Notes under the pieces: model-generated
The model's input: only the letters and a program-made list of their open reading frames with translations
Databases searched by the model: none
What the model was told of the DNA's origin: nothing
Shown here: positions 34,442 to 47,503 of the stretch, one piece after another
Layout: every line of letters starts with the position of its first letter
Position numbering within the stretch: position 1 is the stretch's first letter
Origin: Vanessa cardui
Lineage: Eukaryota; Arthropoda; Insecta; Lepidoptera; Nymphalidae
NCBI RefSeq assembly: GCF_905220365.1
Contig: NC_061154.1
Location: forward strand, 7,502,001 to 7,566,000
Direction: 5' to 3'
DNA: 64,000 nt
Made by a program: the position numbers and the translations under genes

Positions 34442-35343
34442 AAGCTTCTAGGCCCTTTCAAAAGTTACGCGTTATATTGTTTTAAGTCCTAATGACATTA
34501 GCATTTTTAATATTGGATACATTATTAGAACAAATATAACTATTATATTATTTTAAAATTTCACGACAATCATAGTTCTTGTGATAATAATTTACAAAGC
34601 TTATAGATTTTTATTACGATGTGTGTAAATATAGGTAAGCAAATATTGGTAAATCGTAAGTAGTCATCACCGCCTAGACATTGACATATCACCAATATAT
34701 CACCAATATTGGAAAACATATAGTTATACTCGTACTAGTTTAATGATCTAATAACTCGGCATAGATCTCAATAGTTCAACAGGATTAAATCCAGCTATCT
34801 TTGCTTAAGATTCACGTTTTCAATTCAATGGGCCAATTTAAACTTAGCATGTGTGAATCTAAGCTTGCAACTGAATTTTAAGCCCGTTTTGCTCGACTGA
34901 TTTAGCTGCAATTTTGCACGTCCTTTTGGTACCAATTACAACAAATTGTAATAGAAATCTGGTAAAGAAATATATAGGAATAGGAAAATATATACCTTAT
35001 TTTTAAGTTGTAATATTACATTAACATAAGAATTCATTATTGACATTGAGTCCTGAAATATATTATACAAAAATGAAATTTATATTGATTATATTTTACA
35101 CTAACACTATATTCAAACTTTTAACTACATATAATACATATAGATTATTATTACACTCACTCTAAAATATTTATCTTCTTCTTTTTATTACAAGAACACA
35201 AAATCTCTCTCCTAAAATCCGGCTCGTGATTTCTGAGGTTTACTCTTGAGTCATACGGTTACTTAAAATCCTAAGTGTATTTGATATTAGACTTCTTTCA
35301 CCATTTACAGACTTATATTCGAAAAAAGGGTTATCGATTTTGG
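34442..35343. other. AT-rich stretch, nothing recognised
   Basis: No repeat or coding signal recognised. Confidence 0.4.
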
Positions 35344-35601
35344 TTTTTTTATGGTATAGCTTGGCGGACGACTGCATAGGCCACTTGATGGTAAGTGGTC
35401 ACCATCACCCATACACAATCGTCAATGTGCCACCAACCTTGGGAACTAAGATGTTATGTCCCTTGTGCCTGTAGTTACCCTGGCTCACTCACCCTTCAAA
35501 CTGGAACACAACAATACTGAGTACTGTTATTTGGTGGTGGAATAACTGATGAGTGGGTAGTACCTACCCTGACGGGCTTGCACAAAGCCCTACCACCAAG
35601 T
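35344..35601 (+). repeat. Dispersed repeat family A, near full-length copy 6
   Basis: Well preserved from TTTTTTTATGGTATAGC through GGCGGACGACTGCATAGG, CCACCAACCTTGGGAACTAA, CTGGCTCACTCACCCTTC, AACACAACAATACTGAGTAC to GCACAAAGCCCTACCACC. The CTATAAGAAATATTAACTAT segment of copy 1 is deleted. Confidence 0.85.
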
Positions 35602-36233
35602 GAACAAGGTTGATGGTGAATAAGTATTTTTTTAAATTACCATTCTATATATTATATTTAATAGTTTTGCTAACGTTTTTTATTTGGCAGTATAAACTTT
35701 GAAATCTAGATTTTATGTTTACCTATTAATGAAACGAAACGCAGGCGAGAAGTGTTGCCACATATAATTCAGAACTAAACGTCAAGTATGACTTAAACAT
35801 TTGCTCAAGTAAGTAATGGGTGTTGCTCGATTATAGAATATAATTTGGTAATTAAGAATTCTAATCTCAAGTAATGACTTCATTAAGAAATAACTTAGTA
35901 TCAAGTAGTTACTTGTCTATAAATACGGGTGTGAGTCACTTGATTATATTTGTCACTCTTATTTATAAATAAAAGGGTGTGAATTTACATATGATGTACT
36001 AGAAAGTTAATTATATGACTTCTGATTGTTTTGCATTTTATTTTTATTTATTCGAAGCATGATCTCATGTTATATTATTTGTCACACGTGAATATATACG
36101 TCACAGTCTAGAAACATTCTTTACTTCTATTAAGGATTTAGCCTCGCACGAAGGAAGGATTGCGTGCCAAAGCTCAAAGTCAGATTTTACAAAAAGGGTC
36201 CACTCGTCTCAGTGCAAGATATCTCGTTTTAAA
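35602..36233. other. AT-rich spacer, nothing recognised
   Basis: No repeat or coding signal recognised. Confidence 0.4.
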
Positions 36234-36370
36234 AATTTCACTTCACGTGGCCATGCTTCCTTTTTGAAGTAAAGCGATTGATGAATAAAGACATTCCTTT
36301 TTAGACGTTATTTTAAGATATATAACACTATATTGAGACTAATTAAGCAGATTGCTTAGTGATAATTTCA
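36234..36370 (+). repeat. Unclassified local repeat X, unit 2
   Basis: Second unit of the pair with 33988-34120. It shows CACGTGGCCATG, AAGTAAAGCGATTGATGAAT, TTTTTAGACGTTATTTTAAG and CAGATTGCTTAGTGATAATT in the same order, with scattered substitutions and small indels. Confidence 0.6.
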
Positions 36371-37837
36371 ACTGAATTAATTTATTGTTTTTACATGTTT
36401 TTATTTTATCTGCAACCGTTTCTGCCTGCACATTTTACTGCCATCGTATTAATTTTTCTTATATTTATGATTAAGTGTGAGTTTCTTTCGTAAGTCGAAT
36501 TCCTAGAAATAAATAATCTAAACGCTCATAAAATATCTCAAGGACGTAATAATAATGGGAAGTGCCGATCCCGATGTTTAGGGCCTGACCCAAATGGTAA
36601 CCTTGTAAGGCCCCGTAATCCCAAACACTGCGATCGTTATCTATTAGTGACTATGTGAGTTATCGCGTCCTTGAATCTGCTCCGTAATTATTCAATAACG
36701 CTAAGTAAGCCGTCTGAAACCGTTTTAACTTCCTCGATCTTATATTTTTTCTTATTTTATTTGTAAATTGGATAATTTCACACATAGATACTAAAACTAT
36801 AATAATGCTGGCCTTTTATAGTCTGTGATTACGCGTTCCCTTTAAATTGACCGATTATGGTTGCAGTTCGCTATGTAAGGATAGCACGACTCGTACTACA
36901 CGGTCACATGAACTGGCGCAGTGCGTCCTTTCAAATGACAGATTTTAGGAAACTATTTCTTAAAATCAAATTATGCCCTGATCAGGACTTGAGTTAGTCT
37001 TCAGTTATCTCTTATGACTTGAATAAGACGGACCAAACAATATTTAATATTAATAAAGTAATACAGAGAATGTACCATGCACTGTTACAGCACGTGTCAC
37101 GGTGTCAAAGAGAAATGTTTATATTTAATATTTCAAACTAATTAAACTGGTATATTGAATTGAAAATTTCAACAAACATCAAATGACTGTACATTCTATT
37201 TTTTAAAACAAATATAATCCTAAACGTCGATTTCAAACATCGAGAATAATCCGAATTTCTGTACAAACTTTCATACGAAATTACTTCTGACTGATTTTTT
37301 AGACGCGGATGCATTACATCAACTCGTTCCCGCAGCCTCTCCAATCCGTGTAGAAAACAGAATCGCATTGGTTTTAGTGGATACGAATTCCGCATAAGCC
37401 AGTTTCTTCCCTTGGTTTCTTTATAAACATTATGCTATTTGCCGTTGCGTCATTCGAGTCAGCATTGCCTCAGAAGCACGCTAATATGTATTTCGCTTCG
37501 AATATTTAGAAAAATATTGAATTAAAAATCAAAATTCGCAATTAAAGATATGATAAACATATTTTACAAATATACTAAATTTGTATAAAACTATTCAAAA
37601 ATAAAATATAAGAATTCGTTTTCACCGATCGTATTATAGTAGAAATGCTCTGTTATTTTGCAATGGCTACACAATCTCAGCTCTGTAACACATCAATGTG
37701 GCACGTGCGGATTTATACTTTATTTACCTGTATTCGTGAGCGATAGAGGACTGCTGAAAATACGCGAAAGGTCAGACTGAAGTTTTCTTTGTACGAAGAC
37801 ATTATTACCTTAGGTAAGATCATTGATCAATTATTTA
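36371..37837. other. Mostly unique DNA; GC-richer patches at 36540-36720 and 37300-37400
   Basis: The 36540-36720 patch (GTGCCGATCCCGATGTTTAG, AAGGCCCCGTAATCCC) has no open frame. At 37290-37395 the minus strand reads a codon-like MRNSYPLKPMRFCFLHG stretch in an 85-codon frame, but the rest of that frame is AT-rich and no splice pair is evident. Confidence 0.3.
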
Positions 37838-38015
37838 TGTTTATAATTCATCTCATCGTGAGGAAACGTGCATGTGTCTAATTCCATAGGAATTCTACAA
37901 TATATGTATTCCACCAACCCGCATTGGAACAGTGTGGTGGAATATATTTCGAACCTCCTCCTCAAAGGGCGAAGAGGTCTTAGTCCAGCAGTGGCAAATT
38001 TACAGGCTGCTGTTA
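37838..38015 (+). mobile_element. Metulj-like SINE, copy 5, lacking the tRNA head
   Basis: Begins inside the body (TTTATAATTCATCTCATCGT, with the CTCGGCGGTGAAGGAAAA segment deleted) and continues CCACCAACCCGCATTGGAAC, CTCCTCAAAGGGCGAAGAGG, CCAGCAGTGG and TTTACAGGCTGCTG. Confidence 0.8.
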
Positions 38016-38425
38016 ATCAATGACTAAATTATTCGATTTAGTGCTAAATTAATTCGAACGTCTTGTAATTACATTATGTAATGTTCCTAACTAACTCAAT
38101 GTATTGTAATGGAGAAGCAATTTGAGCCAAAATACTTGCGGCTAAGTGAGGTAACAATATCGAATTCCAAAATTGTTTGTTCGAATAATCCTCATACTAA
38201 AGTTTCAAGCATCCGGCGGTAAGAACGAGTGCCTTAGAATCGACCTTTTGTCTTTGCTCCTTATAACAAGTAAAACCCATCGGGCGTTGTGTGATTGAAT
38301 TCGATACAATCGAATGGAAGATACACAAATCACAATCACTATTAATAAAAATCTTATACATACCAACTTTTGGAATTATTGAAATATCTCTGACGTATTT
38401 ACTTCAGTGTGGGGTTCGTGGAATC
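38016..38425. other. AT-rich spacer, nothing recognised
   Basis: No repeat or coding signal recognised. Confidence 0.35.
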
Positions 38426-38640
38426 CTATCCTGGTTAGTTACCACCCTGACGTATGCTCAGGATATAAGTTATACGTTGATTATCGTTGTGCTCCGGTTT
38501 GAAGGGTGAGTGAATAATATGGGACATCCATTCTAATTTCCACGGTTGATGACGCTTTGGCAATGCAAGCGGTTAATATTCCTACAGTGCCAATGACAAT
38601 GAGCGATAGTGACCACTTGTCATCAGGTGGACCATTACTA
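38426..38640 (-). repeat. Dispersed repeat family A, diverged copy 7
   Basis: Plus-strand landmarks GTTGTGCTCCGGTTTGAAGG, GTGAGTGAATAATATGGGAC, GGTTGATGACGC, CTACAGTGCCAATGACAATG, GTGACCACTTGTCATCAGG are in reverse family A order. Confidence 0.65.
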
Positions 38641-39165
38641 AGTTTCCTATTAATAAAGTTTAATTGGATATCGCATGTAGTTTGCAATCGTAACCAAATT
38701 TTATTATAAGATAATTAAACAACAATTCGTGTTATTCATTAAACTGTTCATTCAAAGTATTATCATGATATGATCATAGGAAAAGCGCTCTTATGCCAAG
38801 TTTGTGATGTATGCAAGATACATTTTTTCGAACGAGGCTCTTTTACGGGGCTCACAATAGAGTGAACTAACAGAAATCGTCACGTAGGTTCTCTTTACCT
38901 CTACCTCTTTCTATTGTAAACTGTTATTAATTAATTGTCATTGTCATTTAATACATCATTTATAGCGAAATCAATTTTACTGCAACCTTGTATAATACAC
39001 ACGCCTTTTTTTCTTTTCTTCGCCATTCGTTGTAATTTAAAAATAAAAGAGATTAAATATATTTCCTAAATTTATATTGTTAAGAGAATTTTGTGAAATA
39101 ATTCAGCAATTTATATCTACATATATGTATATTATACAAAGCTTACCCGTCAACAGCATTAACAT
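38641..39165. other. AT-rich stretch, nothing recognised
   Basis: No repeat or coding signal recognised. Confidence 0.4.
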
Positions 39166-39240
39166 TACATAGTATAAAACAAAGTCTTTTACCGCAGTCG
39201 GTCCCTTTGTATGCTTAGATTTTTAAAATTACTCGCTAGT
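39166..39240 (+). mobile_element. Internally deleted Helitron-like element (family D), copy 1
   Basis: ACATAGTATAAAACAAAGTC begins the copy, continuing TTTACCGCAGTCGGTCCCTT, GTATGCTTAGATTTTTAAAA, and jumps directly to the 3' terminal CTCGCTAGT. Only ~75 bp remain, with both ends of the family present and the middle missing. Confidence 0.55.
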
Positions 39241-42200
39241 AATAAAATATAATAATGTACATATGTGGTAGTGCTAGTGGGGGTTTTTAGCAAGACACGT
39301 TTATTAAATTCCAATAATTTAAATTAATTTTTAAGTTTATAAATAATGAAAGTCAAAGAATTACATTGCCCTCAAAATGATATCTACACAATGAAGGCAT
39401 TCCAGTCTATATGTGTGTGTGTGGTGTAAGCCGTTTTTACTAGTTACAGTGTTGCCAGTAAGATATCGTTTTTTATGAAGAGCTATTAAGTCTCATTGCT
39501 TGAGATTTCTTTCGGAATATTCTTAATAATGTTAAAATACTTACATTATATTCACAACGTTATTGTGCATAATAATATTATTTACTTCGATAAAAACAGT
39601 GTTTAAAACACACGTGAACTAAAGACTGTCACCAAACACCTAAAGGAATTTCATTTTCTTTGATGTTCGTTTCTATAATAAGTTCTAGCGTAGAACTCAA
39701 ATATTATTATATAATATCATTTGAATTTGTATTTTAAATTTATTTTACACAATAGCAATAATTTATACATATTCATGCAGGATAAATACTTATTTGATTG
39801 TGTGTAATGAAGAACTATTGTTTTTTTATTGGTGGATAAGTTTCCAAATGTTTTTACGATTTGGTGATTATGGTATTCAGATAAAATTATAGAAAAAAAT
39901 ATTTGGTAATTAACGGCTTGAGTTCACTCTATCAAGACGATGGAAATGAATATATTTTTCAGTACAGCGATATAACTGTACGGATACATTTGATGCGCTG
40001 AAACGAATATCTGAAGTACTGATTAGCATTCATAGGCCATTTTATGCTAGCTTTACGATATTTAAAGGAGAAGACGTCTTGACCTCTCTTGAGGATCAAT
40101 CCACAGGCTTCATCATAGTTCGTTTTTTTTTAAATATTTTTCACAATTTTTAATGAGCTATCTACACAAGCGCTAAGAAGATTCCAGGAAAGTAACAGTT
40201 TCCTCTTATGCAGGCTTAAAACAAATCTATCTAAGAGGCTTAAAACGATATATTTTTTTATGCAATTTAATTTTTTTATATTATTAGGTATGTAGTTATT
40301 ACGGTAATTTTTCAAAACATGTTCTATATATTAAAAAAAAGAATTTTCAGCGGATCGTAATCCACTGATACTCATGCTTCTCGCTCTCTAAATTTGCTTT
40401 ATTTAAATTTGAAATCACTCAGAAACTTTTTGGTTATTTGTATCCTTAAATTAAAATTTCAGGAATGACGATGACGCTTTTAAATTGACGAATTTAAATA
40501 TTTTTTGATAGGCGATGTATTTTGCTTCAAAATAGTAGGTTTAACTCTGTAATTGGGTCCTGCTCTTTACAACGCATTTTGTTTTACTATAGGAAGACGA
40601 GCTGATTTATAAGTGATCACCACAATCAATAAAGATTAAGTTACTAATTTTATTTAGTACTGTAACAATCATTTTTTCGCTAATTTCCGACACCGCATGA
40701 GTCGTTAAATACTTTTAATTGTTATTCTCTAGTGAATAGACGTTGATAGCATCACATTGGTAATACTAGCAGAATATTTTAAATAACGTAGATACACACT
40801 GAAAAAGAAACAACCGATCAGTTTTTCGTTCCATTTAATAATAACATCGCTTTCAGTCGGTTCTGTCCGGTACGTCGACAACACAGCAAACGCCGCCGGC
40901 GACAACCGTGCGTAAAAAGAATCCGTCATTTGAAAAAATTAACACACAGTATTTTCACCGACAGAAAATGCAACAATTAAGTTACGATAGAACATGACCA
41001 CTATAAGCTTCAATTTCATTTACTATTTGATTTTCACGAATCAAATGAATATCGAAAATGCAATTTTGAGCGTGTGCAAACAATGAATAAATTACTAACA
41101 ATGGGCGGGAAACCATAATATAAAATGAAGTCATAAGTATTCATTTAACAGTATTCAGCAATTGTTTTATATATTAATTTATAATTAATGTGTATTGAAC
41201 ACAAATATGTAATTTAATTTGTGGAACAGTAACTATATTATCTTTCTTGTCAATAGATATCACAATTCGAGCCGGAGGTAATTTCAAATATAATGTCGTA
41301 AAACGGCTATATCGCTACAGTTTATTTTGATGGAAGTATATTTTAACATAAGCGACTAACTGAAATTAAAGAATATTTTACACGAATATTAAGGGTGTAA
41401 ACAGTACGCCAAATTGACAATACCATGACATATTATAAATTGATAGTACAACTATCACGTTATGTAATAAAATTATCCTAATTAGTAATAAATATTAGTA
41501 GCTAACTTTAGTTTAATAAAGTTTTGCTAATTTTAGTTTAATAGCTAATGTATAGGCTTTCACACTATTTGTCCTTATTTGTTATAGATTATGGTTTTTC
41601 AAACACACACAAAAACTTGAAATGTTGTCTTTAAATACCAAAATCGTGTATATTCATTTCCGATATGCAAAAAATAAGGATATATTAAATTACGTATACA
41701 TATTTGTACAAAAATTGATTACAGTGATTTGAAAGCGTGTAATTTAAACAAATTCGTTTACTTAAAACGTAGCTTTTCAGGATCTTTTTCAAGACTTACT
41801 TCAAAGATAGCTCATTGACTTAGTTCGACGTTTTTATTCACAAGTTCTCAGCACTCGTTTTAAAAATTAAAGCCTGAATCAATACGGAACTGCTTTTATT
41901 GGTATTTATTATTAACGAGTGAGCACTCCATTTGACGCTCCAATCATTTACGTTAACATATTTGATTAGCCAATTGCTAGTCTGTCTGGGTCCATAAATA
42001 TTCAACGAACTTTAGGCAACATTAAATAATTTTTGCCGTAGACAATTTTACAGTTCCCAGTACAAAAGAAATAAGAGTCAATTCAAAGTCGACTGTCATC
42101 AATAAATTGCTACAAGGACGAAAAAAATAACAAATATTTAAATATTAGAAAAGTATTAAAAAATTCAAATCTCAAAACTTGCTTAACTGTATATTAAGAT

Positions 42201-43591
42201 GTCTTTTTAGAATAATCCAATACCAGTATATTATTTTAATAAAAAGCAGATCTAAGATAATTAAAAAACCAATTGTTAAGTACTCGTTAGTACAATTATA
42301 AATAAAATAACCGTTTTTTAAACCTTAACACTTTTCTAAATTTACATATACTAATACCATCACAACCGTTTAATAAATTTATTTAAAATAGTGTAAATCT
42401 GATTTATAAACCTAAAAAATGTATAAAACAGATCTTTTAAGACCAATAGTAATAAAATATGCGTATCTACGCATGTATACCAACATGAACAAATATATAA
42501 CAACAATTTACCGAAAATTAAAGTGACAGTGTCAAGACACAATTAGAACAATTATTACAATTTACAAAACTATTATTATTTATGTGATAAAAAGACCATC
42601 AATATTATAAAAGTTCAAAACTGTGTATGATCTCCGCTAGCAAAGGACCGTACAAAAGTGCTTCCGACAAAGCTTCTTTCATACCCAATATTGTCAAATC
42701 TTGACCAATAATCGGAGGGTATATATGCACAATATGCCATGGCAATGCCAATGCATAGCCACCTTTTATATTGTTAGGCAAATATATTTATATGTACCTG
42801 TTTGTATAACATTTTCAGATTTGAATTTAAACTATTCATCGACAGTTTCATAAAAAAGAAGTCAATATCATTGCATCATGACACGAACGGCAGCTTAGGT
42901 TGGTGGGCAGCTAATTTTTTTCAGATTCGCTTAACCCAAAATAGCAAACGTACGATATAAAAGCATTTTTCATTGTAACAGTAAACCATTTTTATTCAAA
43001 GTTTTTTGAATATCATATCTTTTATTTTCGAATGATATGTATACAAAAAATAATGCTAAAATACTCGTACTTCATTTATTTCGGTGTAAAAGTTAGATTC
43101 AAACGCTGTGCACTATAGAAAGGTATTCGAAATTTGAAATAATGAAGACTTATTGCTTTGTAAGAAGAGTGCATTTCTTTTACAAAGAAAATCACACTGA
43201 CGCAGACGTTTGCAAGCCGCAGAAACAAGTAAAGAAAGTACACCGTTAGGTTGTGGTTTTACCCTGTATCGAGGAGAAATACCAGCATAATAAATAAATG
43301 CACGAGACTCGAGAGACGTTGGAATCTAATACTTATCTTCTATATGTATTCGATAAATAAAATATATACTTATGAACTCATTGATAATAAAAAAGTGTGA
43401 CTATGGGAAGAAATTCTGTATTCAAATCATTTTATAATTCAAATTACCAAAATTCACAATAGGTACTTTAATCTTATTTACTTAAATTTATCGAAAAAAA
43501 AAATGATGGAACATATAAATGATTGAAAACGACCACCCATAGACATCTACAATTTTTATATAAATCTGTGTATTGTATTATCTAAAGTAAC
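39241..43591. other. Long AT-rich stretch without recognised genes
   Basis: A diverged 18 bp direct repeat GCTAACTTTAGTTTAATA / GCTAATTTTAGTTTAATA lies at 41501-41518 and 41526-41543. The only coding-like block is the one listed separately at 40800-40929. Confidence 0.4.
40800..40929 (-). other. Short coding-like stretch starting with ATG, possible exon
   Basis: From ATG at 40929 leftwards the frame reads MTDSFYARLSPAAFAVLS then TYRTEPTESDVIIKWNE, with GC-rich codons (GTC GCC GGC GGC style) in an AT-rich neighbourhood; the frame stays open to a stop at 40729. The first ~35 codons look selected, the rest less so. No convincing donor site follows. Could be a first coding exon, a decayed gene piece or a GC-rich non-coding block. 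I do not recognise the peptide. Confidence 0.2.
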
Positions 43592-43756
43592 ATTATAAAT
43601 GTGAAAGTAACTCTGTCTGTCCAAACCGCTGAACCGAATTTGATGAAATTTGGTTTAAAGTAAACTTAAACTCCAAGAAAGGACATAGGCTACTTTATTT
43701 GCCTAGCATGACAAACAACATCCTAAAACGCAAGCGAAGCCGCGGGCATCAACTAG
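43592..43756 (+). mobile_element. Helitron-like element (family C), copy 2, with intact 3' end
   Basis: Starts ATTATAAATGTGAAAGTAAC, continues CAAACCGCTGAACCGAATTT, GATGAAATTTGGTTTAAAGT, GGACATAGGCTAC and ends GCGAAGCCGCGGGCATCAAC followed by CTAG at 43753-43756 and then T. GC-rich hairpin potential just before a CTAG-T end fits the Helitron 3' terminus rule. No helicase frame, so non-autonomous; class is inference. Confidence 0.55.
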
Positions 43757-46092
43757 TATGTATATATATAAAACTCTTTTTAATAAATCCTCCATGATAC
43801 ACACTTTAAATATACACGAAAAACCCTTCAATCATAATAATAAAAAAATTAAGGTAATAATTAAAAAGAAATTTATGTTTTTATTAATAATCCGTTACGC
43901 ATTATATGAACTTCACATCGTATTAGTAAGATTTAGCTGACGCTATTAATATCCTGTGAGGTAATATTTTCTGCAGTTAATGGGACGTCAGATGGTCGCT
44001 TTAAACTATGTGTGAGAAATTATATGCTCTCACAAACGGAAGCCTTGCAGAATGCATACTAGTGTACGAGAGATAAACGGCCACATATATAAAGACAGTT
44101 CACAATACTTCACTAAGTACTTTAGTGACCTCAGAACTTTTTCTTATAGAAATGGTTCCAGTGCTCCTATATTTTCTATCACAATACCTCCGTAATGTTC
44201 TTTTTTAATACACAAATACGTACCAACAATTTCTAAGTAGTTGTTTTGTATTATTATAAAAAGATAAGAAGGACACAACGCTCTCAATAAGTTTTGACAG
44301 ATTGAAGGTTTTTAATTTAGTATATAAACAACATTCAATTTGAAACTATAAAAAATCTTCATAGAAATAAGATCCACTGAAAAGGAGGATATGTTATGGA
44401 ATAGTTTATCTGTGACACGGTTTTATGTTATCATTATTATCAAATTTTCGTATATAAGGGCTTAGTGTCTCTTTCGTGTTATATTATATTATATTGTTAG
44501 AATTATTTTTTTTACACACTGTATAACTATAATTTATTAGAATAATTTAGTTAATAATATGTCGATTGACTATTTTTAGAATATGTTGTAACGTAATCTT
44601 TTATTTTTTCACGATTAATACTGGCCGAATGTCTGATACTGGCCGGTAAGAAAGAGAATGTCAAGAAATAGAATGCGGCGTACATGTTTTGTGATATTTA
44701 TTATTAAATTAATAATTATAAATAATTGATTAATAAATTAATGAATCTGGAAGAATATCGTTGTTTAAACTCGTAACCATCCTAAGAGTATCGTATAATA
44801 GTTTCTGTAACAAAGTTAATTGAGCTACTTTTAAAGTTTATGCCGTTTGGAATAACTATGCTATGATAATGTATTTTACTTTTATAAATAAACATCTCAT
44901 TTTGCATTCTTACAAGAACATTTGGAAACGTCAAAGTGTTTACAAATCACAAAGCTGCTTGGAAATGGATTTCCGTCTTTACCGATTTTGTGGTTCCTTC
45001 TCTATATTAGCGTACTATCTGTTGTTTGAAGTCGCTTGTTCAAAATAGATACCGTAAAATACAATGGTGAACGAACAATTGGAAACAACAAATTTAATTT
45101 ATTAGAAAATTGTAATCTGACAAAGCAACAGTTTAAATGGTTTATAAGCGTATTTAAATATCTGATTAAGATACTAAACGTTTTTAGTAAATTTATGGTC
45201 ATTTTCTGTTAAAACCGGATTTTAACTAGTAAGCTTGTCTCAAATACCAATATTTTTACCACCTAAACGCAAAATATTTGATGCATATAGTCACTTACAC
45301 TAAACACACAGAAAATGTTAAAAAAATCTTTCAGCTATTTTGTAACTTTGTAACTATCAAATAAACAACACGTTAATTTAACTAAATTAAGTTATATAAA
45401 CAGTTACTCCTCCTGGTTAAGTTCCTCATGGACATATTCAACCAATGGGGACCGATTTTGGAACTATGTTTCAAAACTTTGAAGAATTAGAAGCAATTAT
45501 ATAACAACACATGACAACTAGTAAATAATAAAAATAACCATTATACCTATCAATGAAAAGGCTTAAGGTTGAGAGTAAACATTTCCTATCAGGGTATATC
45601 CGTTTAAAAATCTTACAGCTCCAAAAATGTTATACAACCGTCTAGTCATTACCTCAAGTTATAAACTAATCCCTTTAAAATTATTCGTAATTAAATCTTC
45701 TTTACTTCTTTTTTACAAAAGAATAATACATACATATAAACAAACACTGTTATATCGCACAAGGAGATTTACATTATACAAATTATGTATGTTACAGCAA
45801 TTAGCTTGACATATTAAAAAACATATTAGACGAAGGAATATTTTATGCAGTGAACATTCTTGTCTTCAGAATTGTTTTTATTTATTTCATCACATTACAT
45901 TGCTAGCATTCTTGCCACCATTCCACGCGGTCAGGATTTATACAGTAACTAGTTTTAGTTCATATTTGTATATATATATTTAAGCATTTAATGTTGTTAA
46001 TTCTTATGTTAATAAAGTTATTCACATTACTAGGTAAATACTATAATGAGAATAATATTTATGTGTATATTCTACAATGAATAACACAATAA
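43757..46092. other. AT-rich stretch, nothing recognised
   Basis: Several 60-66 codon frames here are AT-rich and chance-like. No repeat recognised. Confidence 0.4.
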
Positions 46093-46114
46093 GTGTGTGT
46101 GTGTGTGTGTGTGT
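46093..46114. repeat. (GT)11 microsatellite
   Basis: Uninterrupted GT dinucleotide run of 22 bp. Confidence 0.95.
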
Positions 46115-46851
46115 AAGTCTTACGAGTAAGTTCATCCTCGTTCACCTTCTTATTTAAACTAACTATTACTTTAACGGCCATTTAATCGTGTTCTTTTTTT
46201 TTTTAATAACACGTTAGATTTACAAAATGCATGTATTTTTTTCTATTTACCAATATACTTAAAGAATAGTATATAGCAACACTTTTAATCGCTCGTATAA
46301 TTGATAACACAATAACTATGATATACTCTTTCAAAGCGTGAATACTTTAAATTTTATACATTTATAATTATATATACAATCAACACAGAAAATAATGTTA
46401 GCGTTTTTCAATCATTAAATTATTTAATTATTACTTAATCTATCAAGTTCAATGAATATTTACAATAATGAGGGTAGTTTTAATTATCTATCTGTTCTTA
46501 AGCGAAGGCAATAAAAACGAGAGTTTATTACGATCATAGGTTTCCACTAAAAATAAGACGAAAGTAAGGTGCTCCATTAGACGGTAGCGCTAATTCATTT
46601 CCACTTAAGAAGCAAACCCGAGGAAAAACTCTGAGAAAAATTCGTACCGGTTTATACGAAAATCTAAAGTGAAAACAATTAGGACGTTAACTTTTTCCGT
46701 CCCTGGAATTTAAGCTTAAAATTTTATAAGCATAAATTATGTTCCCGTGAACAGAACGTGAAGGTATAGTTCCTTTGGTTTCCATCCAATGAGTGCAATC
46801 CTATTGAGAAAGTTCATGTACTCAGAGTCAGTAAATAAAGGTATCATGTTA
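46115..46851. other. AT-rich stretch, nothing recognised
   Basis: No repeat or coding signal recognised. Confidence 0.4.
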
Positions 46852-47153
46852 TTACAACAACAACAGCCTGTAAATTCCCACTGCTGGGCTAAAGGCCTCC
46901 TCTCCCTTTGAGGAGAAGGTTTGGAACATATTCCATCACGCTGTTCCAATGCGGGTTGGTGGAATACACATGTGGCAGAATTTCTACGAAATTTGTCACA
47001 TGTAGGCTTCCTCACGATGTTTTCTTTTACCGCTGAGCACAAGATAAATTATAAAGATAAATTAAGCACATGAATCAGCGGTGCTTGCCTCGGTTTGAAC
47101 CCGCAGTCATCGGTTAAGATGCATGCGTTCCAACCACTGGGCCATCTCGACTA
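46852..47153 (-). mobile_element. Metulj-like SINE, copy 6, full-length
   Basis: Minus-strand head GTCGAGATGGCCCAGTGGTT (box A), a box B with one change (GGGTTCAAACCG), body with AAAACATCGTGAGGAAGCC, ACCCGCATTGGAACAGCGTG, CTTCTCCTCAAAGGGAGAGG and end CAGTGGGAATTTACAGGC plus a (TTG)n tail at the plus-strand left edge. A 101-codon minus frame here is the SINE, not a gene. A clean target-site duplication was not found. Confidence 0.88.
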
Positions 47154-47503
47154 TTGTTAGAATAAATAATATTACTGATGCACTGTCAATTCATCCATTC
47201 TTGTATGCATTATGGTAATCAACACATTATCAATATTGATTCGACATATGCTCTTGGTCCTCTATGTCAGTATTTATTTTATCTTTGACAGGTGATATAT
47301 CACTGTTTTGTGGTCCACTTTAGGTGTAGTGGGGGGGAGGGGTTTCACTTTGAATTGCCTGCCAGTCATGGATTTATTAAAGTTCTCTCATTTTTGTTTA
47401 AATCATAGTATGGCGGTATGACATAATTTATTATTTTTATTAATAAATCTAATTTTGTAATTTTATAGTTTGTCAATTGAATATGATAGTTAAAAAATTT
47501 TAA
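47154..47503. other. AT-rich spacer with a G-run
   Basis: At 47328-47344 the plus strand reads GTGGGGGGGAGGGG, an unusual G-run for this DNA. Otherwise nothing recognised. Confidence 0.4.

Noticed and set aside
46737..47042. 101-codon minus-strand open frame
   Set aside because: It lies wholly within a full-length Metulj-like SINE; the same peptide pattern (KENIVRKP, CDKF, SAT) appears in other SINE copies, so it is a by-product of SINE sequence.
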